This document shows positions 1 to 8,589 of a stretch of DNA of 64,000 nt, piece by piece. The translations under genes were made by a program, and so were the position numbers. Position 1 is the stretch's first letter, and every line of letters starts with the position of its first letter. The stretch covers positions 742,001-806,000 of the forward strand of contig NZ_CP015318.1 in NCBI RefSeq assembly GCF_001686985.1, written 5' to 3'. This DNA is from Mesorhizobium amorphae CCNWGS0123. GTDB taxonomy: Bacteria > Pseudomonadota > Alphaproteobacteria > Rhizobiales > Rhizobiaceae. The notes below the pieces were generated by a model. The model was given only the letters and a program-made list of their open reading frames with translations. It had not been told where the DNA came from and searched no databases.

Positions 1-399
1 GCCATCTTCTTTACGGGCTGCCCGTCCTCGCAGGCAGCCGCGAAACGCGAGCAGAAGCTGGATTCGGATGGGTGCATCTCCGCTGTCCACCTATGGAGCA
101 TCACGTTCAAGCACGAAATGGCCTCTTTCATGGGCGTCTCGCAGGAGCGCATGCCGGCCTTGTTCTGCCATCGGCTTGGCGAAGGGATACGCAGCGGGCG
201 GATCAGCTACTCCGACTTGAACCGGCTGCAACTCGACCAACCGACCGAAATCTGGATGGTCATCAAGGGTAAGTCAAAAGCGCCTCCGCAAGCCCCGACG
301 CCGCGGAACTCCAAGTTCCGTAACTGCAACGGTATTGACGGCACCTTCCAGGTTCCCGCTTCCCAGAAATGCCCGTTGAGCGGCTACGCGCATTATTGA
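1..399 (+). CDS. hypothetical protein, 5' end outside window
   Basis: Frame 1 is open from the first base to a TGA at 397-399, giving at least 132 codons, so the start lies to the left of the window. The visible part reads as ordinary protein with no membrane segment. The central part (SQERMPALFCHRLGEGIRSG) is followed by a Pro- and Lys-rich tail containing two cysteines. I recognise no family. The downstream terminator hairpin at 440-464 belongs to the opposing gene but may also serve this one. Coding status is inferred from the open frame and plausible composition. Confidence 0.5.
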   Translation, partial: AIFFTGCPSSQAAAKREQKLDSDGCISAVHLWSITFKHEMASFMGVSQERMPALFCHRLGEGIRSGRISYSDLNRLQLDQPTEIWMVIKGKSKAPPQAPTPRNSKFRNCNGIDGTFQVPASQKCPLSGYAHY

Positions 400-436
400 G
401 AGTGATATCGAACCTGGTCGTTCCCTGCTCCATAAA

Positions 437-464
437 CAAAAAGCCCGGCGCATGGCCGGGCTTT
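437..464 (-). terminator. rho-independent terminator of the lytic transglycosylase gene
   Basis: A 10-bp perfect stem (440-449 with 455-464) around a 5-base loop. On the minus strand it is followed by a T-rich run (complement of 431-440). It lies 21 bases past the stop codon of the minus-strand gene ending at 486. Confidence 0.8.
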
Positions 465-485
465 CCATCGATTAGAGATTTCTAA

Positions 486-1280
486 TCAGTTGCCGTCGAT
501 CGCCGTGGCGATACGGGCGATGGCCTGCTGATAGACGCTCGCGGAATTCCAGCCGGCAATGGCGCCCATATTCGCGCTCGCGCTCGCACCCGCCTGCCAG
601 CCATGAGCCTTGAGGAAGTTGGCGGTGGAGGCCAGCGCAGTGGCCTTGTCGCGCAGATTCCCGTTGCCGACGCCATACTGCAAAACATTTCCGGGCAGGA
701 ACTGCGTATGGCCGATCTCGCCATGCGCTGCGCCGACCGACGAGGCGCTCAGCGCGCCGCGATCGACCAGCTTCAGGGCTGCAATAGCATGCGGATAAAA
801 GAAGCCCGGCCGGCGGCAATCATAGGCAAGCGTCAGAATGGCAGAGACCGTATTCTGCTTGCCCAAGGAGGCACCGAAGCCGGTCTCCATGCCCCAGATG
901 GCGAGCAACACACCCGGCGACACGCCGTAGGTCGCTTCGATCTTGTTGAACAGCGCCGCGTTCGACTTCTTCAGCGAACGGCCCTTGGAAATGATCGCGG
1001 CCCCACCGCGGCGCTTCATGAACTCTTCGACAGAGCCGCTGAAAGCCTTATGGATGGCGCGGTCGACGCTGATCGTTTTTGTTGCGTAGGTGGCGCCGGC
1101 CAGAGCGGCCAGGCCCTTCGAGCCGACGCCGTTGGACCTGGCCTCCGCGGCAAACTCCTGCTTCCACGCCTCGAAGCCGGCGCTGTTCTTGCCGCAGCTG
1201 GCGGCCTGCGCGCCCGTCGCCAGTGCAAGCATCGCCACCAGCGCGGCCGCAAAAATTCTTCCCTTGGCAAGAAATGCCAT
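486..1280 (-). CDS. periplasmic lytic murein transglycosylase (MltB-type)
   Basis: This 264-residue protein should cleave the glycan strands of peptidoglycan between MurNAc and GlcNAc, forming 1,6-anhydro ends. The ATG at 1280 is chosen over a longer frame to 1340 because it has an AGGAG box 7 bases upstream and is followed directly by a signal peptide (about residues 1-26, ending AQA). The SLT_2/MltB fold is recognised by the AIWGMETGFGASLG segment, where Glu132 is the expected catalytic acid, and by the later GHTQFLPGNVLQYG block. There is no C-terminal peptidoglycan-binding domain, so it is shorter than many MltB proteins. It is transcribed alone and followed by a strong terminator. Confidence 0.88.
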   Translation of the reverse strand: MAFLAKGRIFAAALVAMLALATGAQAASCGKNSAGFEAWKQEFAAEARSNGVGSKGLAALAGATYATKTISVDRAIHKAFSGSVEEFMKRRGGAAIISKGRSLKKSNAALFNKIEATYGVSPGVLLAIWGMETGFGASLGKQNTVSAILTLAYDCRRPGFFYPHAIAALKLVDRGALSASSVGAAHGEIGHTQFLPGNVLQYGVGNGNLRDKATALASTANFLKAHGWQAGASASANMGAIAGWNSASVYQQAIARIATAIDGN

Positions 1281-1427
1281 GCTTTTCTCCTGATTGCCTG
1301 AATCACGTCCCGGTTGCGAATTTGCCAGTGAAACGCGCAATTGTCACCGTACCCCCGGCGCTACGCTGGCCAATGCCGCGCAATTTGCCTACGATCAAGT
1401 AGATATTGTGGCGGGGGTCTTGCATTC

Positions 1428-2675
1428 ATGGATGACGTTGACGTCGTGATCATCGGCGCCGGCTCCGCTGGCCTCGCCGCAGCCAAGACCATTCGTGCCG
1501 CCGGCCTTTCCTTCAAACTGCTGGAAGCGATGGGCCGCGTCGGCGGTCGCGCCTGGACCAGCGACCAGCATTTCGGCGTCCCGTTCGACATCGGCTGCGC
1601 CTGGCTGCACGCCGCGGACCGCAATCCCTATTTTCCCGAGGCCGAGGCCGCCGGCTGGACGCTTCACCATCACGACATGAATGTCGATCATCTCTATTAC
1701 CGCAAGCGCAAGGCAAGCGAGGCCGAAGAGGCCGAGATGAAGGCCGCCGATGCGCGGCTGTTCGAACTGCTGGCCGCGCACCAGGTGGAAGAGGGCGACG
1801 ACGACCGCCTTTCGGCACTGCTCGCCAAGGGGCATGCGCCGCGCGCCGCCGCCACCTTCGCCGGGCCGATGGATTTTGGCGCCGACGAGGACGAAATATC
1901 GATCCGCGATTTTCAGGCCGCTGCCGATCTCGATCCCAACTATTTCAGCAAGGAAGGGTTTGGCGCCCTGGTGGCGCATTTCGGGGCAGACCTGCCGGTG
2001 GAACTGTCGACGCCGGTGCGCAAGATCCTCTGGGACGTGCCGGGTGTCGCCTGCGTCACCGATCGCGGCACCATCCGCGCCAGGGCGGTCATCGTCACAG
2101 CCTCGCCGGCGGTGCTCGCCTTCGAGGAGATCGAATTCTCGCCGGCGCTTCCCGATACGCATTTTGGCGCCTTCTTCGATCTGCCTATGGGCATGCTGAC
2201 CAAGCTGCCGGTCGAGATCCGGGGCACCAGGCTTGGCCTGCAGCCCTTCGACGATCTTTTGATCGAGCGGTTGGCCAGGCACGACATCTACTTCCTGTGC
2301 TTTCCCTTCGATCTCGACCTGATGGTCGGTTTCGTCGGCGGCGACTTCGCCTGGGAGATGTCGGCTGCCGGTGAGGCGGCGGGTATCGACTTCGTGGTCG
2401 ACCGTCTCTGCAACATCTTCGGTGCCGACACCCGCAAGCATGTCGCACGCGCCATGATGACCAATTGGGGCGGCGAGCGCTTCGTGCGCGGAGCCTATGC
2501 GGCGGCCCGCCCGGGACGTTCCGAAGCGCGCGCCGCGCTGATGCAGCCAGTGGCGGAAAAGATCTTCTTCGCCGGCGAGCACCTGGCCGGTCCGCTCATC
2601 CAGACCTGCGGCGGCGCGCGCCTGTCGGGAGAGAGCGTGGCACGACAGGTGGCCGCCTTGCTTGCGATTGGATAG
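1428..2675 (+). CDS. FAD-dependent oxidoreductase, flavin amine oxidase family
   Basis: A 415-residue flavoprotein. The N-terminus holds the dinucleotide-binding motif (VVIIGAGSAGLAAA, Gly10-x-Gly12-xx-Gly15) followed by the GRVGGRAWT loop typical of the monoamine oxidase/phytoene desaturase superfamily. The C-terminal IFFAGEHLAG...GARLSGE block is the second FAD-contacting motif. The substrate is probably an amine or polyamine but cannot be read from sequence. The ATG at 1428 is preferred because the upstream 29 codons of the longer frame have no family resemblance. The ribosome site is only a weak GGGGG. It is divergent from the transglycosylase gene. Confidence 0.82.
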   Translation: MDDVDVVIIGAGSAGLAAAKTIRAAGLSFKLLEAMGRVGGRAWTSDQHFGVPFDIGCAWLHAADRNPYFPEAEAAGWTLHHHDMNVDHLYYRKRKASEAEEAEMKAADARLFELLAAHQVEEGDDDRLSALLAKGHAPRAAATFAGPMDFGADEDEISIRDFQAAADLDPNYFSKEGFGALVAHFGADLPVELSTPVRKILWDVPGVACVTDRGTIRARAVIVTASPAVLAFEEIEFSPALPDTHFGAFFDLPMGMLTKLPVEIRGTRLGLQPFDDLLIERLARHDIYFLCFPFDLDLMVGFVGGDFAWEMSAAGEAAGIDFVVDRLCNIFGADTRKHVARAMMTNWGGERFVRGAYAAARPGRSEARAALMQPVAEKIFFAGEHLAGPLIQTCGGARLSGESVARQVAALLAIG

Positions 2676-2748
2676 CGGCGGCTTCGGCTCGCGTTTGGGT
2701 GGCCGGCGATGCCGCCCTATATGCTGGCTCTGACGATTTGAGAGCACA

Positions 2749-3840
2749 ATGAAGCTGTTCGACTGCCCGCATTGCGGCCACCGCCTCTATTTCGAGAACG
2801 CCCAGTGCCTGAGCTGCGCCAGCCTCGTCCTCTATGATCCCGAGCAGGCAAGCTTTGCCTTGTCTGGTATCGACGGCGTTTTCCAATGCACCAATGCCGA
2901 TGAATGCGCCTGCAACTGGCGGGCGGAGCCGGGCCAGGCCTTCTGCCGCGCCTGCGCGCTGAATCAGCTGATCCCGGACCTCTCGGTCGACGGCAACCGC
3001 CGGCGCTGGATCCGCGTCGAGGCGGCCAAGAAGCGCGCCATCTATTCGCTGCTCGCCTTCGGCCTGCCGACCGCCCCAAAGCACAACCCCGGCGACGAGG
3101 CCGGCCTTGCCTTCGACTTCCTTGCCGATCCGATCGGCGGCGGCCCCGGCGGCGAGCGCATCCTGACCGGCCACGACAACGGCCTGATCACGCTCAACGT
3201 CGCCGAGGCGGATTCGGCCGAACGCGAGAGGCGGCGCGTCGAAATGGGCGAGAACTACCGCACGCTGCTCGGCCATTTCCGCCACGAGCTTGGCCACTAT
3301 TACTGGGACCGCCTGATCCGTGACGACCCGCAAAGGCTTGCAGCCTTCCGCGCCTTGTTCGGCGACGACCGCCCGGACTATGAGCAGGCGCTGCGGACCT
3401 ACTATGCCACGGGTGCTGCGCCCGACTGGCAGCAGGGCCACATCTCCGCCTATGCGACGTCGCACCCTTGGGAAGACTGGGCCGAAACCTTCGCGCACTA
3501 TCTGCACATCACCGACACGCTGGAGATGGTGCATGCGCTGAACTTCCCGCTTGGCCGGCTGGAGACCGTGGATGCCGACGCGCTGCCGCGCGGCGATACC
3601 GGCGGCGAACTGCAAGCCGCACCGTCCGAGCCCGCCAACGTGCCCGAGCCCTTCGACAGGATCCTCGCCCGCTGGCTGGTCCTGTCGGAGGCGTCCAACT
3701 CGATCAACCGCTGCATGGGCCTGCCCGATCTCTATCCCTTCGTCATTTCGGACGTGACGGCGCGGAAACTGGACTTCGTCCACGCGCTTTTAACCGGTTT
3801 GCCGAAAGAAACCGGAACAATTCGTGAGCTAGTGTCGTGA
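2749..3840 (+). CDS. putative zinc-binding metallopeptidase with N-terminal zinc ribbon
   Basis: 363 residues. The N-terminus carries CxxC pairs (Cys6/Cys9 and Cys20/Cys23), then a second Cys cluster (Cys47, Cys53, Cys55, Cys66, Cys69), suggesting one or two zinc ribbons. The catalytic HExxH is HELGH at 179-183. The overall pattern matches the rhizobial family annotated as putative zinc-binding metallopeptidase; its substrate is unknown and no signal peptide is present, so it is cytoplasmic. An oddity: the last three codons and the TGA lie inside a 76-bp palindromic repeat starting at 3829, so the natural C-terminus (LVS-stop) is repeat-encoded. Confidence 0.8.
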   Translation: MKLFDCPHCGHRLYFENAQCLSCASLVLYDPEQASFALSGIDGVFQCTNADECACNWRAEPGQAFCRACALNQLIPDLSVDGNRRRWIRVEAAKKRAIYSLLAFGLPTAPKHNPGDEAGLAFDFLADPIGGGPGGERILTGHDNGLITLNVAEADSAERERRRVEMGENYRTLLGHFRHELGHYYWDRLIRDDPQRLAAFRALFGDDRPDYEQALRTYYATGAAPDWQQGHISAYATSHPWEDWAETFAHYLHITDTLEMVHALNFPLGRLETVDADALPRGDTGGELQAAPSEPANVPEPFDRILARWLVLSEASNSINRCMGLPDLYPFVISDVTARKLDFVHALLTGLPKETGTIRELVS

Positions 3841-3904
3841 TTTCGAAGTTCGCCAGATTTCGATATCGGGCACCGAGCGAACTTCGAAATCAAAACGGCA
3901 CTAG
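3829..3904. repeat. 76-bp palindromic repeat, copy 1
   Basis: Ends are CTAGTG / CACTAG. The inner arms TGATTTCGAAGTTCGC and its exact complement give 16 paired bases around a 23-base loop. It overlaps the 3' end of the metallopeptidase gene. Its loop contains GATATCG, shared with copy 2 in inverted orientation. Confidence 0.85.
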
Positions 3905-3916
3905 AATCAATAAGTT

Positions 3917-3992
3917 GCTAGTGTCTCGATTCTGAAATTCGCAATGCCCTTGATATCGAACGCAAAGCGAATTTCAGAATTGGGACACTAGC
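3917..3992. repeat. 76-bp palindromic repeat, copy 2
   Basis: 26-base arms (3917-3942 and 3967-3992), differing at only two positions that would form G-U pairs. They enclose a loop with TGATATCGAA. It is the same length as copy 1, has the same CTAGTGTC ends, and lies 12 bases from it. It probably belongs to a dispersed Mesorhizobium intergenic palindrome family (inference). Confidence 0.85.
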
Positions 3993-4069
3993 AGGGGCAT
4001 TTTAGCCGGAACGCATAGAGCCTTGTTTCGTTTCCGTTCGCGAGGGAGTTCGAAGAACGGAGAGAAATC

Positions 4070-4672
4070 ATGAAAGCCATACTGTTTCCGGCCATCGCCG
4101 GGGCGCTCGTCGCTATGTCGGGCGCGGCCCTGGCCGAAACCGCCGTTTCGGCTGTCACCGATCTCAACGTGCGCGCCGGCCCCGGCCCGCAATATCCCGT
4201 GATCGGCGTGCTGGCCGCCGGCCAGTCGGCAACGCTCCAGGGCTGCATTGCAAACAGCAAATGGTGCACGATCGCCGAGGCCAATGGCCAGGGCTGGGTC
4301 TATTCGGATTATGTTACGGCCGACTTCGGCGGCAATCAGGTGGTGCTGACGCGCCGGCCGGTTGACGCCGATATCCAGGTTGTGACGCCGCCGAGTGACG
4401 ATATCTATACGGATACCTATACCAGCGCCATTGTCGCGGCCGAGCCGCTCGACCCGATCGCCAGGCCCCCGGCCGAAGTCGGCACCTACGTCACGACGCA
4501 CCGGCTCGATCCTGTCTATCTCGACGGCGAGGTGGTGACAGGCGCGACCTTGCCGGACACGGTCGAGTTGCGTGAAATCCCCGATTACGACTACCGCTAT
4601 GTCTATGTGAACAACCAGCCGGCGCTGGTCGACCCCGGCACGCGGCGCATCGTCTACGTCATGCGTGACTAG
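4070..4672 (+). CDS. secreted SH3-domain / DUF1236 protein
   Basis: 200 residues. A signal peptide (about 1-22, ending ALA) is followed by a bacterial SH3 domain (about 27-82, with DLNVRAGPGPQYPVIGVL and the WVYSDY end motif) and a C-terminal DUF1236 module (about 150-198, LPDTVELREIPDYDYRYVYV, then LVDPGTRRI). SH3b domains usually bind peptidoglycan or peptides, so a cell-envelope role is likely. The ATG is preceded by ACGGAGAG. A much shorter secreted protein at 41531 repeats the DUF1236 module alone. Function is not established. Confidence 0.82.
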   Translation: MKAILFPAIAGALVAMSGAALAETAVSAVTDLNVRAGPGPQYPVIGVLAAGQSATLQGCIANSKWCTIAEANGQGWVYSDYVTADFGGNQVVLTRRPVDADIQVVTPPSDDIYTDTYTSAIVAAEPLDPIARPPAEVGTYVTTHRLDPVYLDGEVVTGATLPDTVELREIPDYDYRYVYVNNQPALVDPGTRRIVYVMRD

Positions 4673-4674
4673 AC

Positions 4675-4700
4675 CAATTCCAGGAAAAGTGTGAAACGCG
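4675..4700. repeat. partial copy of the CAATTCCAGG-AAAGTGTGAA repeat
   Basis: One arm of the intergenic repeat seen in full at 9861-9950, 37409-37473 and 53260-53325. The second arm is missing here. Confidence 0.55.
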
Positions 4701-4791
4701 CGGCCGCCAACAGGCGGTCGCTGCTTTTTGAGGCGTGCCCATGCGCGGCAAGACGAGGATGATTGCGCACGGAGCCCCGATCCCATAGATC

Positions 4792-5769
4792 ATGCGTCGT
4801 GAATACGTTGGGCAGGGGAGCCGCGTGATCATCGACAATGCCGCTTTCGAGCGCTATCGGCGCTCGCCGAACGACAAGACAAATTTGCCGCGCCTCCTGC
4901 TCGGAAGCGCCATTGTCGTGCTTTTCTGGGTGGCGACGACCCTGGTCGTGCTGCTCGGCGGTACCTATGCCTTCGTCGCCTGGCGGGCCTCGATGGCCGG
5001 CAGCGCGCCGACCGGCCGGCCGGTGCAGGATTTCCTGGCATCGCCCGAAGGGATACTTATCGCACTGGTCTCCTTCGCCGGCATCTGGATCGGCCTTTGG
5101 ATCGCCATGCGCTGGGTGCACGGCGAGCCGCTGTCGGCGCTGATCGGAACCAGCCGCCGCGTTTCGCGCCAGGGATTCCTCAAGGGCCTGGCGGCGGTGC
5201 TGATCACCTCGCTGCTCTCCGAGGTGTTGCTCTATTGGCTGCAACCCGAGATCGCGCGCGGCGCGATCAGCCTGCCGTCCTGGCTGCTGTTCCTCGTCCC
5301 GATCGTCTTGCTGGCCTTTCTGCAGACATCCTCCGAGGAGGCGCTGTTTCGCGGTTATCTGCTGAGAGGCCTGGCAAACCGGTTTCACAGCCCTCTTATC
5401 TGGGTGTTGCTGCCGGTGCTGCTGTTCACCGCGCTGCATTGGAGTTCGGCCTCGTCGCTCGCCATCAATGCCTGCGTGCTGGTCTCGATCGCCACCTTCG
5501 CGCTGGTGCTGACGCTTCTGGTTTATGCGACGGGCAATCTGGGTGCTGCCTTCGGCGCCCATCTCGGCAACAACCTGACCGGCTTCCTGCTGATTTCGCA
5601 CCAGGCAAGCTACAATTCCTTCGCCCTATTCAACGCCAAGCCGCTGGAAGGCCCCGGCTGGACGACGTGGGACGCGGTCCTGATCGCCGCGATCGGCATC
5701 GTCAGCAGCCTGCTGACGGTGTTGCTCCTGTTGCATCCGCGCTCGCCGCTGAAGGTCGGGCCGGACTGA
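4792..5769 (+). CDS. CPBP-family intramembrane metalloprotease
   Basis: 325 residues with about seven to eight hydrophobic helices. The three CPBP/ABI (Rce1-like) signatures are visible: EExxxR at Glu182-Glu183-Arg187 (SEEALFRGYLLRG), His216 in TALHW, and His257/Asn260 in AAFGAHLGNN. The family cleaves within membranes or handles prenylated or bacteriocin-type peptides; the target here is unknown. A GTG at 4825 with AGGGGAG four bases upstream is an attractive alternative start and would remove 11 residues. The TGA overlaps the ATG of the next gene (TGATG), so translation is probably coupled to the glycosyltransferase. Confidence 0.85.
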   Translation: MRREYVGQGSRVIIDNAAFERYRRSPNDKTNLPRLLLGSAIVVLFWVATTLVVLLGGTYAFVAWRASMAGSAPTGRPVQDFLASPEGILIALVSFAGIWIGLWIAMRWVHGEPLSALIGTSRRVSRQGFLKGLAAVLITSLLSEVLLYWLQPEIARGAISLPSWLLFLVPIVLLAFLQTSSEEALFRGYLLRGLANRFHSPLIWVLLPVLLFTALHWSSASSLAINACVLVSIATFALVLTLLVYATGNLGAAFGAHLGNNLTGFLLISHQASYNSFALFNAKPLEGPGWTTWDAVLIAAIGIVSSLLTVLLLLHPRSPLKVGPD

Positions 5770-6710
5770 TGCGCATCACATTGGTGGTCAGGGGCGCAAT
5801 CCCCTGCAAGGGCTATGGCGGCACCCAGCGTCAGGTCGAATGGCTGGCGAGCGAACTCGCCCGCCTCGGCCACCGGGTGGTGCTTATCGCCGACCCTGGC
5901 TCCAGCCATCCGTTGTGCGAAGTGCGGCAGGCGTCGTCGGCGCAGCAGTGCCGGGCCGCCATCCCCGCCGACACCGATATCGTCCATTTCAACAGCTGGT
6001 TTATCGAGGTTCCGTTTCCGACCCTCAACACCGAGCACGGCTATACTCCAAGCGAGCCCAGACGGCAGAAGAACTGGAGTTTCGTCAGCGCCAGCCACGC
6101 CCGCAACCACGGCCGCGAGACCTTCGTCCACAACGGCTTTCCGATCGACGCCTATCGGCTGGCCGAAACCAAGACCGATCGTCTGATGTTCCTTGCCGGC
6201 ATCGCGCGCGCCGGCAAGAACCTGAACCGCGCCGTCGACCTGGCGAGGAAGTTTGATTTCCCCCTCGATATCGCCGGCGGCTCGCGCTGGAAACTGCTCA
6301 CGCGCAGCCAGGTTCGAAACCAGGGCGTCTTCTTCAAAAGCCTTGCCGGCCGCTACCGCTTCCATGGCATCGTCGATGGCGACGAAAAGCTGCACCTGCT
6401 GGGAGAGGCAAAGGCCTTTCTCAATCCGATCGCCTGGGAAGAGCCGTTCGGCATGGCTTCGGTCGAGGCGATGCTGTGCGGAACGCCGGTGCTGACGACG
6501 CCGCGCGGCGCGCTGCCCGAGATCGTCGACGCCGACACCGGGCGCTTCTTCGACACCGACTCGGAGTTCGGCGCGGCCCTTGCCGCCATCGCGGATCTAT
6601 CCCCGCAACGCTGCCGCGACTCCGCCGCCGAGCGCTTTCCGATCGCTCGCACCGCGAGAGGCTATCTCGAACTCTACGCACGCATCCTCGACGGCGAAGT
6701 GCTGCCGTGA
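5769..6710 (+). CDS. glycosyltransferase family 4-like protein
   Basis: 313 residues. The start is fixed by the TGATG overlap with the CPBP gene. It has a GT-B arrangement: an N-terminal GYGGTQRQVEWLA segment typical of nucleotide-sugar GT4 enzymes, and a C-terminal EEPFGMASVEAMLCGTPVLT donor-binding motif with the family E-x7-E-like spacing, then PEIV. It would transfer a sugar from a nucleotide donor, probably in cell-surface glycan synthesis; acceptor and donor are unknown. The pairing with a membrane protease suggests a shared envelope role, but that is inference. Confidence 0.83.
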   Translation: MRITLVVRGAIPCKGYGGTQRQVEWLASELARLGHRVVLIADPGSSHPLCEVRQASSAQQCRAAIPADTDIVHFNSWFIEVPFPTLNTEHGYTPSEPRRQKNWSFVSASHARNHGRETFVHNGFPIDAYRLAETKTDRLMFLAGIARAGKNLNRAVDLARKFDFPLDIAGGSRWKLLTRSQVRNQGVFFKSLAGRYRFHGIVDGDEKLHLLGEAKAFLNPIAWEEPFGMASVEAMLCGTPVLTTPRGALPEIVDADTGRFFDTDSEFGAALAAIADLSPQRCRDSAAERFPIARTARGYLELYARILDGEVLP

Positions 6711-6729
6711 GCCTGCGCCGGCCCATAAC

Positions 6730-6758
6730 TTGACTCTTCGCCCGATTTCCTGTCTACA
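6730..6758 (+). promoter_or_regulatory. candidate sigma-70 promoter
   Basis: TTGACT at 6730-6735, 17 bases, then TCTACA at 6753-6758. It lies upstream of the hairpin at 6855-6888, so its transcript would meet that hairpin before ffh. A second candidate (TTGGAC at 6916-6921, 17 bases, TATTTC at 6939-6944) sits after the hairpin and is better placed for ffh. Confidence 0.3.
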
Positions 6759-6854
6759 GCCCCCAAATTCCGCGACGAGTATCCCTCCGAGCAAGCCGAC
6801 CAGGACGCCGAAGCCTTTTTGAGGCGAGTGCCATAAATCGATCCTGGAGGCCAA

Positions 6855-6888
6855 CACCCGGCAGCGCAATGCGCCCCCGGGTGCTTTT
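6855..6888 (+). terminator. rho-independent terminator between the glycosyltransferase and ffh
   Basis: CACCCGG (6855-6861) pairs with CCGGGTG (6877-6883). An inner GCGC/GCGC pair extends the stem, and a run of five T follows. Confidence 0.7.
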
Positions 6889-6980
6889 TGGCTTTGCACT
6901 TGCACGGGCTTTTGTTTGGACACTTGGCGCGAACGCATTATTTCTCCGGCACCATCCAGTGCTCGGGAAAAGGAAACAGA

Positions 6981-8582
6981 ATGTTTGAATCGCTTCAGGA
7001 GCGCCTTGGCTCCATCCTGAATGGCCTGACCGGCCGCGGTGCGCTGTCCGAGGCGGATGTCTCGGCCGCACTTCGCGAGGTGCGCCGCGCACTGCTCGAG
7101 GCCGACGTGGCGCTGGAAGTGGTACGCTCCTTCACCGACAAGGTGCGCGAGAAGGCTGTCGGCGCCGCCGTGGTGAAGTCGATCAAGCCCGGCCAGATGG
7201 TCGTCAAGATCGTCCATGACGAGCTGGTCGAGATGCTGGGCGCCGAGGGCGTCGCCGTCGACCTCAACGCGCCGGCGCCGGTCGTCGTCATGATGGTCGG
7301 CCTGCAGGGCTCAGGCAAGACGACGACCTCGGCCAAGATCGCCAAGCGACTGACCGAGCGGCAGAACAAGAAGGTCCTGATGGCGTCGCTCGACACGCGG
7401 CGCCCCGCCGCGCAGGAGCAGCTGCGCCAGCTCGGCGAACAGGTGAAGGTGGCGACGCTGCCGGTCATCGCCGGCCAGAACCCGGTTGATATCGCACGGC
7501 GGGCCGTGCAGGCGGCAAAGCTCGGCGGCCATGACGTCGTCATTCTCGACACTGCCGGCCGCACCCATATCGACGAGCCGCTGATGGTCGAGATGGCCGA
7601 CATCAAGAAGGTGTCGTCGCCGCACGAGATCCTGCTGGTCGCCGACTCGCTGACCGGCCAGGACGCCGTCAACCTGGCCAAGAGTTTCGACGAGCGCGTC
7701 GGCATCACCGGCCTGGTGCTGACCCGCATGGACGGCGACGGCCGCGGCGGCGCGGCCCTTTCCATGCGCGCCGTCACCGGCAAGCCGATCAAGCTGATCG
7801 GCACCGGCGAAAAGATGGACGGGCTGGAGGAATTCCATCCCAAGCGCATCGCCGACCGCATCCTGGGCATGGGCGACATTGTCTCGCTTGTCGAAAAGGC
7901 CGCCGAAAACATCGACGCCGAGCAGGCGGCGGCGATGGCCAAAAAGATGCAATCGGGCAAGTTCGACCTGAACGACCTCGCCGGCCAGCTTCAGCAGATG
8001 TCGAAGATGGGTGGCATGGGCGGCATCATGGGCATGATGCCCGGCATGGGCAAGATGAAGGACCAGATGGCCGCGGCCGGCCTCGACGACAGGATGTTCG
8101 GCCGTCAGCTCGCCATCATCTCGTCGATGACCAGGGCCGAGCGCGCCAACCCCGATATCCTGAAGCACTCACGCAAGAAGCGCATCGCCGCCGGCTCCGG
8201 CACCGATGCAGCCGAGATCAACAAGCTGCTGAAAATGCATCGCGGCATGGCCGACATGATGAAGGCGATGGGCGGCAAGGGCAAAGGCGGCGGCCTCATG
8301 CGCGGCATGATGGGCGGCCTTGCCTCGAAGATGGGTCTTGGCGGCATGATGCCGGGTGGCATGGGCGGTATGGGAGGCATGCCGGACCTGTCCAAGACGG
8401 ACCCCAAGCAGCTCGAAGCCCTGCAGAAGCAGGCGCAGGCGGCCGGCCTCGGCGGCATGAAGGGCTTGCCCGGCGGCCTCCCCGGCGGCGGTGGCCTGCC
8501 CGGATTGCCCGGCGGCATGAAGCTGCCCGGCCTTCCCAGCCTGGGCGGCGGCGGGCTGCCCGGTCTTGGGAAGAAGAAGTGA
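6981..8582 (+). CDS. ffh: signal recognition particle protein Ffh
   Basis: 533 residues. This is the GTPase that binds signal sequences of nascent membrane proteins and, with the 4.5S RNA and FtsY, delivers ribosomes to the Sec translocon. The N domain (about 1-90) leads to the G domain with the P-loop GLQGSGKT at 107-114, then DTRRPAA, ILDTAGRTH and the TRMDGD guanine-site segment. The methionine-rich M domain follows. The ATG at 6981 has AAAAGGAA upstream and begins with the standard MFESLQERL. After the M domain comes an unusually long Gly/Met/Pro-rich tail of roughly 100 residues, making the protein about 80 residues longer than E. coli Ffh. The 4.5S RNA gene was not found in this window. 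Confidence 0.97.
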   Translation: MFESLQERLGSILNGLTGRGALSEADVSAALREVRRALLEADVALEVVRSFTDKVREKAVGAAVVKSIKPGQMVVKIVHDELVEMLGAEGVAVDLNAPAPVVVMMVGLQGSGKTTTSAKIAKRLTERQNKKVLMASLDTRRPAAQEQLRQLGEQVKVATLPVIAGQNPVDIARRAVQAAKLGGHDVVILDTAGRTHIDEPLMVEMADIKKVSSPHEILLVADSLTGQDAVNLAKSFDERVGITGLVLTRMDGDGRGGAALSMRAVTGKPIKLIGTGEKMDGLEEFHPKRIADRILGMGDIVSLVEKAAENIDAEQAAAMAKKMQSGKFDLNDLAGQLQQMSKMGGMGGIMGMMPGMGKMKDQMAAAGLDDRMFGRQLAIISSMTRAERANPDILKHSRKKRIAAGSGTDAAEINKLLKMHRGMADMMKAMGGKGKGGGLMRGMMGGLASKMGLGGMMPGGMGGMGGMPDLSKTDPKQLEALQKQAQAAGLGGMKGLPGGLPGGGGLPGLPGGMKLPGLPSLGGGGLPGLGKKK

Positions 8583-8589
8583 GGGCGTC

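Noticed and set aside
5097..5768. Upstream extension of the glycosyltransferase frame into the CPBP gene
   Set aside because: It is a shadow of the protease frame; the TGATG overlap and the family start at 5769 fix the real beginning.
6711..6980. Possible 4.5S/SRP RNA gene upstream of ffh
   Set aside because: The conserved tetraloop and GGAAGC-AGCA core of SRP RNA are not present.
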